Positions 54,875-63,651 of a DNA stretch of 64,000 bases are shown piece by piece. Source of the DNA: Hymenobacter sp. BT730 (GTDB taxonomy: Bacteria > Bacteroidota > Bacteroidia > Cytophagales > Hymenobacteraceae); contig NZ_JAUOFB010000001.1 in the NCBI RefSeq assembly GCF_030542105.1, positions 1 to 64,000 on the forward strand. The letters run 5' to 3'. The position numbers and the translations under genes are program-made. The stretch's first letter is position 1. The number at the start of each line of letters is the position of its first letter. Under the pieces are notes generated by a model. That model worked only from the letters and a program-made list of their open reading frames with translations, ran no database searches and was not told the DNA's origin.

Positions 54875-56380
54875 TTACTCGAAGCGAATGGCGGCCTTAT
54901 GGTCAATCTGCCAGGCTCCCGCCACGCGGCGTAGCGTGCCATCTTCCTCTGTTACAATGCGCGACACCGGGCCCGTCGGCTGCTGGTAGCGGCATGCCTC
55001 CCGCAGAGAGTATTGGGCACTTTGGATGGCATACGCGTGCACCGCCGGGTTGGGATTCACGCGGAACGTGGCCATATCCGGGTTTTGGGGGCTGAGCGTA
55101 ATCTGGTAGATGCTATCGTGCTGGGGCTGGTCAGAGAGGTCGTACTCACTGAAACCGCCATTCACGGGCACCTTCACGTAGCGCAGCTCCGGGCCGGGGG
55201 TAACCGGGCGCGGCGGCTCTGGCAACGTCACGGGCGGCACCAGGCTATCAAACTCATCCCGCGAAGCCGCTGCCGGCGGACCAGCCGGCGTTACTACGGG
55301 CGGCGCGGGCGTCTCGGTCATAGCAATGGGTGGTTCGTAGGCAGAGGGCGCCTGGCTGATGTTAGCAAAAGGTGTAGGGGCAGGAGTTGCTGCTTCTTTC
55401 ACTGGCGCGGCCGGTGCTGGCGCAGGCCGTTGCTTTTCTACCGAGGTACGGTTTTGGTTCTGGTTCCGATTTTGTCTTTGTTGGCCGTCGTTTCCAGTCG
55501 GAGTAATGGAAGCGCCAACCGCCGGACGCTTGCTTAGCTCATCAGCTACCCGTTGCTGCACCAGCTGTTCTACCTGGCGCTGCATCTCCGGCGTTAAGCG
55601 GATTAACGGCGCGGCGCCGCCACCGCCTGGGGCCACCTGCAAAGCCATAATTTCCTCACGGCGTTTATCAATGCGGGCACTTAGCTCCTTCTGAAAATCA
55701 TTCAGGCTCCGGCGCATCAGCACATACAGGAACAAGCTGAGTAGGGACACTATCAGCGCCAGAGGAGCAAAGAACTTACTCATCAAATTCTCACTGCCTG
55801 CACGCGTCGCCGGAACACTGGTTTCTCCTTCATTCACGCCCACTTCATCCAGCGAAGCCGTGTTGGTTTCGTCCGTAAGCGAGGTTGTGTCGGGGGCGGC
55901 TTCGGCAGCGGCTACCTCACCGGGCGGGGTACCGTTCTCTACGTAGCTGTTCAAGTTGGCAGCCAGCGCATCCAGGGCCTGCATCCGAGCCGGGTCTTTG
56001 CGCCGGGCCGGCGAGGCTTTCAGCCGGTTAATAATTTCAGTAGCCAGCTTCTGAATGCGCGACTTATCCGAGCTCAAGCCTTTATACATTGCCCCGCGCC
56101 CTTCCAGTGGCTGGTACAAGGCACTGTACACCCGCTGACTATCGGCTTTGATGCTGTTTTCGAAGGCTTTCATCGAGCTGCCGCACTGCAGACTATTCTT
56201 GAGGTTGGGCCGGCCAGTGTCCTCGTACACAAACTTCACCGTGGCACACCAGATCTGCACCTTTTGCTCATCAAGCGTAGGCTGACCGAGGGGCGTTTGG
56301 GCGTGGATGGCTGTTGTTAGTAGCAACAGGCCAAAGAGCAGAGAAGCAGCGCGGTGGGAAAGAAGCATGAGGTTTGGCAA
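54875..56380 (-). CDS. Exported single-pass protein with Pro-rich linker, system component
   Basis: I do not recognise this 501-residue protein. It has a signal peptide ending AIHAQ, a periplasmic part of about 170 residues with two cysteines (Cys45 and Cys66, possible disulfide), a membrane helix at about 203-222, a basic coiled segment (about 223-300), a Gln/Asn/Pro/Ala-rich linker (about 305-400) and a conserved-looking C-terminal domain of about 100 residues (ELRYVKVPVNGGFSEYDLSD to AAIRFE). It could link the periplasm to the cytoplasmic actin-like and tubulin-like proteins. It starts 81 bp after the actin-like gene stop. Confidence 0.75.
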   Translation of the reverse strand: MPNLMLLSHRAASLLFGLLLLTTAIHAQTPLGQPTLDEQKVQIWCATVKFVYEDTGRPNLKNSLQCGSSMKAFENSIKADSQRVYSALYQPLEGRGAMYKGLSSDKSRIQKLATEIINRLKASPARRKDPARMQALDALAANLNSYVENGTPPGEVAAAEAAPDTTSLTDETNTASLDEVGVNEGETSVPATRAGSENLMSKFFAPLALIVSLLSLFLYVLMRRSLNDFQKELSARIDKRREEIMALQVAPGGGGAAPLIRLTPEMQRQVEQLVQQRVADELSKRPAVGASITPTGNDGQQRQNRNQNQNRTSVEKQRPAPAPAAPVKEAATPAPTPFANISQAPSAYEPPIAMTETPAPPVVTPAGPPAAASRDEFDSLVPPVTLPEPPRPVTPGPELRYVKVPVNGGFSEYDLSDQPQHDSIYQITLSPQNPDMATFRVNPNPAVHAYAIQSAQYSLREACRYQQPTGPVSRIVTEEDGTLRRVAGAWQIDHKAAIRFE

Positions 56381-56461
56381 AAAGGTCTTTCGGGAGGATA
56401 CAGCACAAAAGCGAACTGCTGACTTCGCTTCTTCCAGAAGAAGCGAAGTCAGCAGCAGCCA

Positions 56462-59400
56462 TTAGTTCATTGGGTTCTGCAAATCCCGGCTTAGGTTATA
56501 CAAAGCCTGTTTCAGCGGGAGGAAGAACAGCGTTTCCGGCAGGGTTTCGTCGGCGGAGAGCAGGCGCTGAAACTGGTGAAGACCCAGGCTCAGGCTGTCC
56601 TCGATTTCGCGGAGCAGAATGTCCTTGACCCGCTGCCGGTCCACGTCTACGCCTACTTCGCGCATATAGGGCGCTACTTCGTCGCCTTCCAGTACTAGGG
56701 TGAGGAAGTTGCGCACGTTTTCGAGCACCTGAGCTTTCAGGTCGGCATCTACCTGCGCCAGCTTGAGGCGGCGCTGACCAATTTCCCCCGAATCCGGAGC
56801 GCCAGTGAACTTCACGGGTTTAATCCGGTCGTAGTCGGCGGTGGAAGCGCCGTCCTCGTAGAGCACGCCGCCGTTGGTGGTGGCCTCCTTGGGGTTGTCG
56901 GCCAGAATTACGCGGAAGTTATGCGGCGCTTCAGTGCCGGTTACGGCCTGGAAAATGGCTTTTGTAATCTTCTCAATAGCCACCAGGTTGCTCCCACCGG
57001 CCAACAGGCGCAGGTACAAACTTCCTTTACCGGAGAAGCACAGGTAGCGCGGCGTTTTCAGGCCGAGGTGCTGCACCAGCTGGGCGGTGTGGTAGATAAT
57101 GGCTGTGTAGTGCAGGTAGAACAACACCCGCAGCTGGCGGCCTTTGCCCAGACCCAGCGCCTGCGAGAAGCGCAGCGCATCATCGTACTTAAACAGCAGC
57201 GAGGTAACATCCGCGGAGCCAAAGTCAGCGTTGCGCAGGGCGGCGTTGAGGTAGCCTTTGTACTCCTGGTTTTGCTCCGAGTCGGGCAGGCTTTCGGCGT
57301 GCGCTACACCCAGGCGCAGCAGGCCGTTTTGCTTGGGCGCGCCCTGCACGCGGGCGTAGCCGTCACCCCACAGGTCGTCGCCGGCAAAGCGGAACGAGGT
57401 GCTGAAGGCCGGATGCTGCTCAGCAAACACCAGCAAGTCAGTGGTACCACCGCCAATGTCGATGTTGATGACGTTTTCGTCGCGGTTGGGTACCACCTGG
57501 TTGGTGGCCGTGAGGTAGTAGTACGGCGCCACCGATTCGGTGAGGCACACCGTGGAGCGGCGCACTTTGAATACCTCCTGGAACTTCTCGTCCCAAACCT
57601 GCTGGAACTGGTTGCGCAGGAAGCCATCAAAGCTCAGCGGGGCAAACCACACCACGCGGGTATCTTCCAGAATACCGCCATGCAGAGCCGCCTTGTGGCG
57701 CATCAGCAGCAGCATTTCCTTGAAGAACGCCTCAATGCGCGATACACCCTGCGGGTCCAGCTCGGCCGACCATTTCAGATTTGTCACAAAGCGGTTCTGG
57801 GGCAGTTCCGAGAGGGTTTCGGTGTTGATGCTAAAGCCCACGTTGATGTTGCTGAGCACCTTGGCCGGCTCATTGGCGAAGCTGGTGGTTTCGCACACCG
57901 CCGTCCGAATCGGAAACTCATACACTGAGCCGCCTTCCCCCACGAAGGAGGGCACAAACTCACGGTTTTGCAACGTGGCTACGTCGTTCTGCAACTGGCC
58001 CGCGCCAAAGCGGAACCGCTGCGTAGCCGATTGCCCGGCATCAGGCAGCGGGGCGTGCAGCCACTCCACCTGCACATCCGCCTCTCCAATAGTGAAGGGA
58101 CGGGGATGCGCCCGTGGGCTGTCGGCGTAGGCAATGTGGGTGTTAGTAGTACCAAAATCGACGGCAAAAGTGAAGCGGCGGGTTCCGCGCTCCAGCTCAC
58201 GCCAGCGGGGTACCACTAAGCCCCGGGCCGGTGCAGCGCCCAGCACGGCGGGTGGGCAGGTTAGCTCGGCAATATCGAAGTGTGTACCGGTAATTTCGTA
58301 GTAGGTACTGCCAGCGCTGGCCACGCTTTTGGTCGTGCGCTCCTGGCGGGTGGCGCGGCGGGCGGCGCCCTGGTCGGTTATCCGCTCCCCGCCGGCAAAG
58401 AAGGCCAGCTCGTAGCGGCGTTGCAGCATGGTGGGCGAGTTATCGGCATCCACCAGCATTACCTTGTACAAGTCGTTGTACTCGGGCTGCTGGCGGAACA
58501 CGTAAAAGGGGAAGATGCCCACGCCCACGTTGGCCCGCACAATACGGCCTTTTTCCAGAATCTCGCGACCCTGCGCGTCTTTCGGGTTCTGCGGATTGGT
58601 GTAGTAGCTGCGCTCGAAGGTGATGAAGCGGCCACCCTGCACCGGTACCCGCAACTGCACGCGCACGTGGTTCAGGTCGATGGTAAAAGTGAGCAGCTCG
58701 GCCAGCTCGTGCTCCGTGAAATATTCGAAGAAGGCCTGACGCAGCGGCAACAGATACGGGAAGCGGGCGCGTCCCTGGCCATCAGCGCCGTACTGGAACG
58801 TCACTTTGCCGGTGTGGTAGCGCTGGGTGTTCAGCTCGTAGGGTAGCTCCACCAGGGAGTCTTCCAGGAAGTCACCAACCGTGAGATACGGGTATTTGAA
58901 GCCTTTGCCGGGCAGCACACGGCTTTCCAGTGCCAGCTCGTCGTGGTAAGGCACGGGCGTGCGGTCGTCCCAGGGCTGGCCGTTGAGGTAGTTGGCCCCA
59001 GCCATGGTGAGGTTGGGACGCAGCACCAGTGGGCGCGGACGGCCGGTACCAGCTTCGCGTGTAGGTTGAATAAATAGGTCAGAGCTGGTCACGGCCGATT
59101 GGTCGGCGCGGCCGGGCAGCGGCACCCCTTTAACCGATACCAGGTTGCCCTGGGCATCGGGCAGGGCCGGGAAACGGCTCTGGAACTGCTGGGCTGTCCG
59201 GTCGCCCTGCATCTGCATCTGGTTGATGCGGGTGCGGTCGAGGGCGGCGTACACGCTACCGGCAAACTCGCGGCTGCGCAGCTGCGGATAAGCCAGGAAC
59301 AGCTCGTATACAAACTCCTGAAACTGCGGGTCGCGCTGCTCCAGCAATACCGTCTGGCCATCGAAATAATGACCCCGGGCCTGCGGGCGCTCCAGATCCA

Positions 59401-59938
59401 GGGGCTTCACGGCCGGACCGGTGAACAGGAGCGTGAGTGGCGAGGTGCCCCCCAGCAGGCGCGGACCGCCCGCCAGCTCCGGCGACTCATAGAAAATGAG
59501 GTACATGTCGGAGAAGCCCTGGAAGCGCTGGTCCTGGAAGAACAGCTGCAGGGTTTCGCCCAGCAGGCGGGTGCCTTCTTCGCTGCGCATCTTCCGGATT
59601 TCGGCCTCCGTGTTCCAGCGGCGCAGCGTGAGTTTGCGCCCGGCCTGGGAGTAGAGGTGGAAGTTGTAAAGCAGCTCCAGCAAGTCCCAATAGTGCGTTA
59701 CCAGCTCATGGTACACCGAGTTGGGGTTGCGCTGCCCTTCGCGGGCCAGAAAATCAAACGCTGTTTCAAACAGGTGCATCCGCGCAAACGGCGTTGGGAT
59801 GCTGATGGCCAGGTTGCGGGCTTTGCCGCCCGTGGGGTCCGTTACGGTATTGATTTCGGTACTGGTGACGGGGGCAGTTTTCTGCCAGCCTTGAACTTGC
59901 TGGGACCCGTTATTATGCAGGCGAAGGACTTTAGCCAT
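56462..59938 (-). CDS. Very large actin/Hsp70-fold ATPase, possibly SrfB-related
   Basis: The frame from MAKVLRLHNNGS gives 1,158 residues. The C-terminal half has the actin-superfamily nucleotide site: phosphate-1 motif VDFGTTNTH near residue 592, phosphate-2 motif NIDIGGGTTDLL near 828, and an adenosine-type motif LCFSGKGS near 964. The first about 585 residues have no motif I know, but contain long beta/alpha stretches (KGVPLPGRADQ, RFITFERSYYTN). Length and layout recall SrfB-type virulence-associated proteins, which I cannot confirm by eye. It probably polymerises or acts as an ATP-dependent switch. It lies between the tubulin-like and the exported single-pass genes. Confidence 0.85.
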   Translation of the reverse strand: MAKVLRLHNNGSQQVQGWQKTAPVTSTEINTVTDPTGGKARNLAISIPTPFARMHLFETAFDFLAREGQRNPNSVYHELVTHYWDLLELLYNFHLYSQAGRKLTLRRWNTEAEIRKMRSEEGTRLLGETLQLFFQDQRFQGFSDMYLIFYESPELAGGPRLLGGTSPLTLLFTGPAVKPLDLERPQARGHYFDGQTVLLEQRDPQFQEFVYELFLAYPQLRSREFAGSVYAALDRTRINQMQMQGDRTAQQFQSRFPALPDAQGNLVSVKGVPLPGRADQSAVTSSDLFIQPTREAGTGRPRPLVLRPNLTMAGANYLNGQPWDDRTPVPYHDELALESRVLPGKGFKYPYLTVGDFLEDSLVELPYELNTQRYHTGKVTFQYGADGQGRARFPYLLPLRQAFFEYFTEHELAELLTFTIDLNHVRVQLRVPVQGGRFITFERSYYTNPQNPKDAQGREILEKGRIVRANVGVGIFPFYVFRQQPEYNDLYKVMLVDADNSPTMLQRRYELAFFAGGERITDQGAARRATRQERTTKSVASAGSTYYEITGTHFDIAELTCPPAVLGAAPARGLVVPRWRELERGTRRFTFAVDFGTTNTHIAYADSPRAHPRPFTIGEADVQVEWLHAPLPDAGQSATQRFRFGAGQLQNDVATLQNREFVPSFVGEGGSVYEFPIRTAVCETTSFANEPAKVLSNINVGFSINTETLSELPQNRFVTNLKWSAELDPQGVSRIEAFFKEMLLLMRHKAALHGGILEDTRVVWFAPLSFDGFLRNQFQQVWDEKFQEVFKVRRSTVCLTESVAPYYYLTATNQVVPNRDENVINIDIGGGTTDLLVFAEQHPAFSTSFRFAGDDLWGDGYARVQGAPKQNGLLRLGVAHAESLPDSEQNQEYKGYLNAALRNADFGSADVTSLLFKYDDALRFSQALGLGKGRQLRVLFYLHYTAIIYHTAQLVQHLGLKTPRYLCFSGKGSLYLRLLAGGSNLVAIEKITKAIFQAVTGTEAPHNFRVILADNPKEATTNGGVLYEDGASTADYDRIKPVKFTGAPDSGEIGQRRLKLAQVDADLKAQVLENVRNFLTLVLEGDEVAPYMREVGVDVDRQRVKDILLREIEDSLSLGLHQFQRLLSADETLPETLFFLPLKQALYNLSRDLQNPMN

Positions 59939-59966
59939 TCTAAGTTTGCTTTGATTTGAACAGAGT

Positions 59967-60119
59967 CCCCTTCTTTTTTTAAGAAGGGGTGCCCGAAGGG
60001 CGGGATGGTTCAGGCGTTTTTTCTTCTGGTGCTGCTGGCTCAACCAAACAACATCAGCAACGAGGTCAACCACCCCAGCGGCAGTAAACTGCCACATCCC
60101 CTCCTCATCTGAGGAGGGG
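59967..60119. repeat. Composite palindromic repeat between tubulin-like and actin-like genes
   Basis: Three small perfect hairpins occur in 153 bp: CCCCTTCTT to AAGAAGGGG at 59967-59989, GGCAGTAAACTGCC at 60080-60093, and CCCCTCCTC to GAGGAGGGG at 60098-60119. Such C/G-arm palindromes with a short AT centre are common dispersed elements in Hymenobacter-like genomes by my recollection. The last lies 14 bp past the tubulin-like stop and could act as a terminator or attenuator. Confidence 0.7.
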
Positions 60120-60132
60120 AGCTTTTGTTCTA

Positions 60133-61581
60133 TTACACCACTTTTACCTTTTCCTCAAAAGCCTTGTCGGTCACATCGTAGAACAGAGCAAGCAGCTTTT
60201 TGAAGTTATCGGGCTCGTTGATGGACTTATCGGCTTTGTTGAGGTTATCGAGGATATAGTTGTGACTGAGGCCTTTGTTGAAGAAGTCGTTCCACTTCTT
60301 TTCCACGGGCTTGCCGGCAATCATGGCGTTGAAATCCTCGGTAGTCAGGTCGAAGGGACGGAAGGCGCGGCGGTTCTGGGAGAGTTCATTCAGCCACTGG
60401 TCTACCCCAAATTCGGGGCTGTGCAACAGGTTGTTCAGCTCCCGGAAGATGGGCTCGTTACGCAGGGCGTAGTCCAGCTTCAGGTTGTCGTGGTAGGGCG
60501 CCTTATCATCGGGCAGGTGCTGCTTGTGGTAGCGCGAGAAGTACAGCAACTGGGTAAGGTGCTTGGCAATCAGCTCGCGGGTTTCGTCGGGCAGGTGGCC
60601 AAACTGCACCTCCATCGAATCAGAACCTAAGCCATACTCGTGGAAGTGGGGCGCACCGCTGCGCAGCTCGGCATCGGAGTACTGCATGAAGTCCACGATG
60701 CTCAGGGCGGCCAGCAGCTCAATGAGGTGGGCTTTGTTTTTCTGCTGGGTGCCGCCGGGCTGGTTGTCGTAGGGCGTGTCGGGCGTGTCGGCCAGGTAGT
60801 ACAGCGCGTCCAGGCCCTGTAGGTTGTGCTCGTAGTAGCTGAGCGCCGCCTTGGTCTTGGTCAGGAAGTTGTTGGAATCGATAACTTGGTTTTCCTCGCT
60901 CTGCAGCGCGAAATACGGCATCACGGTTACGGCGCCGGTCAGCGCGTCGCGCAGGTAACGGGCGTTGCTGAGGCGGGTGTTGGGGTCTTTCAGATTTTTG
61001 AGCAGCAGCGGGAAACCAGCTGCGCCGGTACCCCCAAAAATGCTGGACACAAAGAATACCCGGTCACCTTCCTGGAAGTTATCGGCGAAAAACCGCATTT
61101 CCGGACTCTCTACCACCTTATTCAGCACTACAGAGCCCACGTTCGGCGAGCCGCGGAAACCAATGGTGAGCGGGCTTTCCAGGTTGTCCTGGGTGAACAG
61201 CAGCTCCACCATGGCCTTGGAATCCACGGAAAGCTGGTCGTAGTGCAGGTATTGGCGGAAGCTCTGGTTGATGCCGCCGAAATCGAAGATGAAGGTATCC
61301 TTCACGCCGCCATTGGCATCGGCTGAGATATTGCTCAGCGTGCTGATGTCGGTTTTAAAGAAGCCTTCTTCCTGCTGGCCCAGACGGCGGTGTACCTGCT
61401 GGTAGCTTTGCAGCAAGGCCACCGTGCGGTTCATGTCGCCGTTGTGGGCATCGGGGTCGATGATGATGGGCACTACCCGGTCGCAGTTGGGCAACTCTAC
61501 GCCCGAGGCCAGCAGCATAGTGAGCGAGCGAATGACGCGCGAGCCCGTGCCGCCGATGCCGAATAAAAACAGTTTAGCCAT
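60133..61581 (-). CDS. Tubulin/FtsZ-like GTPase
   Basis: The 482-residue protein has an N-terminal dinucleotide-type loop FGIGGTGSR (residues 7-15) and the tubulin signature loop FGGTGAAG (182-189), which matches the G-rich T4 loop (GGGTGSG) of FtsZ and tubulins. The acidic stretch IIDPDAHNGDMNRT (40-53) fits the T2/T3 region of Tubulin_2-like families. Compared with FtsZ the C-terminal half is longer and lacks the FtsA-binding tail. It is not the cell-division FtsZ. It most likely forms filaments or acts as a GTP switch. It is followed by the large actin-like gene. Confidence 0.82.
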   Translation of the reverse strand: MAKLFLFGIGGTGSRVIRSLTMLLASGVELPNCDRVVPIIIDPDAHNGDMNRTVALLQSYQQVHRRLGQQEEGFFKTDISTLSNISADANGGVKDTFIFDFGGINQSFRQYLHYDQLSVDSKAMVELLFTQDNLESPLTIGFRGSPNVGSVVLNKVVESPEMRFFADNFQEGDRVFFVSSIFGGTGAAGFPLLLKNLKDPNTRLSNARYLRDALTGAVTVMPYFALQSEENQVIDSNNFLTKTKAALSYYEHNLQGLDALYYLADTPDTPYDNQPGGTQQKNKAHLIELLAALSIVDFMQYSDAELRSGAPHFHEYGLGSDSMEVQFGHLPDETRELIAKHLTQLLYFSRYHKQHLPDDKAPYHDNLKLDYALRNEPIFRELNNLLHSPEFGVDQWLNELSQNRRAFRPFDLTTEDFNAMIAGKPVEKKWNDFFNKGLSHNYILDNLNKADKSINEPDNFKKLLALFYDVTDKAFEEKVKVV

Positions 61582-61670
61582 TGCAGTAAAGGGCTTAAGA
61601 ACTTAGGAATTAGAAGCAGGGGTGCTGGGGGCGGATTATCAAAGAATCCATACCCAACAAAACCCAACTC

Positions 61671-62063
61671 CTAAAAAGGGGTGGTACTGGCGTTGGTAGA
61701 ACCGCGGCGCAGTAACAGGGAAAAAAGGAAAAACCACAGCATACCCAAAACGGCGTTCCAGGTGGCCAGCCAGTAGATATAGCTGTGCTCGGTAGCCTGC
61801 TGGGCATTGGCCTGCCAAATGGCAATGATGAAGGCCAGCACGGCATTCAGGAAGAAGAAAATACCCCAGTGGCGGCCTTTGTTGAACGTAGCCACGCCCA
61901 TGGCGCGGTTAATTACATAGTAGAACACCACCACCAGCGCCAGGGAAAGACCGAGGTTCAGCAGGCCAATGTTGGGGAAAATAACGTCGCGGTACACGGG
62001 AGTATCCGCAGGCGGTTGAGGGGAACCAATGATTTCGTAGAGGAACCGGAAGAATGCTTTCAT
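61671..62063 (-). CDS. Three-helix membrane protein, system component
   Basis: The 130-residue protein has three predicted membrane helices (about 33-50, 65-84 and 97-117). A short N-terminal amphipathic stretch MKAFFRFLYEIIGS precedes them. Charged residues in loops are few (NRAMGVATFNKGRHWG). I do not recognise a family. Its place between the VWA-like lipoprotein and the tubulin-like gene suggests it anchors the latter or forms part of the membrane complex. Confidence 0.75.
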   Translation of the reverse strand: MKAFFRFLYEIIGSPQPPADTPVYRDVIFPNIGLLNLGLSLALVVVFYYVINRAMGVATFNKGRHWGIFFFLNAVLAFIIAIWQANAQQATEHSYIYWLATWNAVLGMLWFFLFSLLLRRGSTNASTTPF

Positions 62064-62154
62064 GGAACGGGGAGAGAGGCGCGCCGGGATGGCGCGTGGG
62101 TAAAGGAACGGTAAACGAACAGTTATTAGTACGTAGGGAGGTTGCGCCGGGCAA

Positions 62155-63534
62155 TTACCGGGCCGGTTGCAGGATCAGCGGGATGTTGAAAACGGGCTGG
62201 GAGTCCTGCTCACTGGTGGTTACGGCTTCCACCCCATCCAGCAAACTACTGAAGGCGAAGGTTTTGGCACCCGCCTGATTGATGTTGCTGTCGTTTTTGG
62301 TGGTCCACTCATTTATCCAGGCAGGGCGCTTATTATTGAGCACTAGCTGAAGCGGGCGCTCGGCCTTGGCCATGCGGGTAAGGCGCACTTTCACAAAGTG
62401 CGTGAAGCCGGACTCAGGGCCGCTGCTGGCGCGGGTCTGGTCGTTGGCGGCAAATACCTGGGTGATTTTCGCGTCAGTATCCACGCCTACCAACTGTAGG
62501 TTGGCTTTAAGATACGCCAGGTCATTATACAGTGCGGGCAAGGGGGCCAGGTTCAAGCCCAACACAAACTCAACCGGCTGCTGGGCGGATACTTCACTCA
62601 CGGCCACCGTGTGGTAGGAAGCACCTGCGGCCCGTTTGCTGGCGCCGGCGTCGCCGTAGTACCAGCTACCCTGGTTCTGGAATTTGCTGAGCAGCGAGGA
62701 AGCGGGCTTGGGGTATTTCACGCCGAAATGAGCCTGCTGGGCAGGTTGCTTACTGAGCAGCGCAGCATCAAAGCGGCGCACGGCATCGGCCGGGCCGATT
62801 ACCCAGAAATAGTACGGAATATCGGTATCACAGCAGTTGGCGCGCTTGGCCCCGCCGGATTTCAGCGCCGGGTAGTAGGTACCGTGAAAGTCAGAGGTAT
62901 AACCGTACACCGATACGGCCAGATCAGACCGGCCGGCGCGGTTCAGAGCATCCGTAATATCGGTTTTGATATAGGGAATAGCGCCAGCGTTTTTCGGCGA
63001 GTAGATAAAGTCCGAAATCAGCACGCTGACGGTGTTAGGCTCATAATAATGGCTCGCCAGCGTATCCAGCACGGAGGGAATATCGGTGCTTTTGGCGGGC
63101 TCCCGGATGCCCCCGCGCACGGTGCTGGAAAGCTGCTGGTAGGAGTCGCGGTAAGGCTTTTCCTTGATGCGGAAGAACTGCTTTTGCTGCACCGCCGTGC
63201 TCCGATTCACATCGGAAAGAAACTGGGCTACGTGCTGCTGAAAGCGGGTATTTTCGGCACTGGCACCGGGTTTTGGCATAAAGCCTTCCATGGAGCCGGA
63301 TACTTCCAGAAAAATAGCGGCGCGGGCCAGCGGCGCTTCGGGTTGTTCCCCTTCGGGCACCGTAGGTTCCGAAGCCGCTGGCGCCGGGGCCGCGGGCTTT
63401 TCTTCCGCCGACGGGGTGGTTTTAGATACCGTAGCGGTGTCTTCGGACTTCATATCCTCCCGCGAATAACAGCCCGCCAGCAGCAGGGCAGCTGCCATAG
63501 CCGGCAGCAGGCGAGAAAAAACAGGGTTTCGCAT
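62155..63534 (-). CDS. Lipoprotein with von Willebrand A-like domain, system component
   Basis: I start at MRNPVFSRLLPAMAAALLLAGC, giving a lipobox with Cys22 and 459 residues. After a Pro/Ala/Glu-rich linker comes a VWA-like domain: AIFLEVSGSMEGF has Glu77, Ser79 and Ser81 at the DxSxS positions (Asp replaced by Glu), STDIPSVLDTL has the Thr149 position, and VLISDFIYS has Asp175. These are the MIDAS ligands of VWA folds. The rest includes a domain with SGGAKRANCCDTDIPYYFW. The lipid anchor places it at the outer or inner membrane facing the periplasm. It is the first gene of the seven-gene run. Confidence 0.8.
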   Translation of the reverse strand: MRNPVFSRLLPAMAAALLLAGCYSREDMKSEDTATVSKTTPSAEEKPAAPAPAASEPTVPEGEQPEAPLARAAIFLEVSGSMEGFMPKPGASAENTRFQQHVAQFLSDVNRSTAVQQKQFFRIKEKPYRDSYQQLSSTVRGGIREPAKSTDIPSVLDTLASHYYEPNTVSVLISDFIYSPKNAGAIPYIKTDITDALNRAGRSDLAVSVYGYTSDFHGTYYPALKSGGAKRANCCDTDIPYYFWVIGPADAVRRFDAALLSKQPAQQAHFGVKYPKPASSLLSKFQNQGSWYYGDAGASKRAAGASYHTVAVSEVSAQQPVEFVLGLNLAPLPALYNDLAYLKANLQLVGVDTDAKITQVFAANDQTRASSGPESGFTHFVKVRLTRMAKAERPLQLVLNNKRPAWINEWTTKNDSNINQAGAKTFAFSSLLDGVEAVTTSEQDSQPVFNIPLILQPAR

Positions 63535-63651
63535 CGAGCCAAAGTAACGTTTCACGGCCGAAGCCGCAACCCCGCGTACTGCCAAGCCGGCCCGCGGGTT
63601 GTGCCGAAACGCAATGCTGCGCAGAAAATTTTGTTTTCGGTTAGCCTCACT

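Noticed and set aside
59099..59959. Plus-strand frame of 286 codons
   Set aside because: It lies antisense to the N-terminal half of the actin-like gene and has typical shadow composition.
60133..61581. Cell-division FtsZ
   Set aside because: The G-rich loop differs from FtsZ, the C-terminal half is longer, the tail is missing and no division or mur genes are near.
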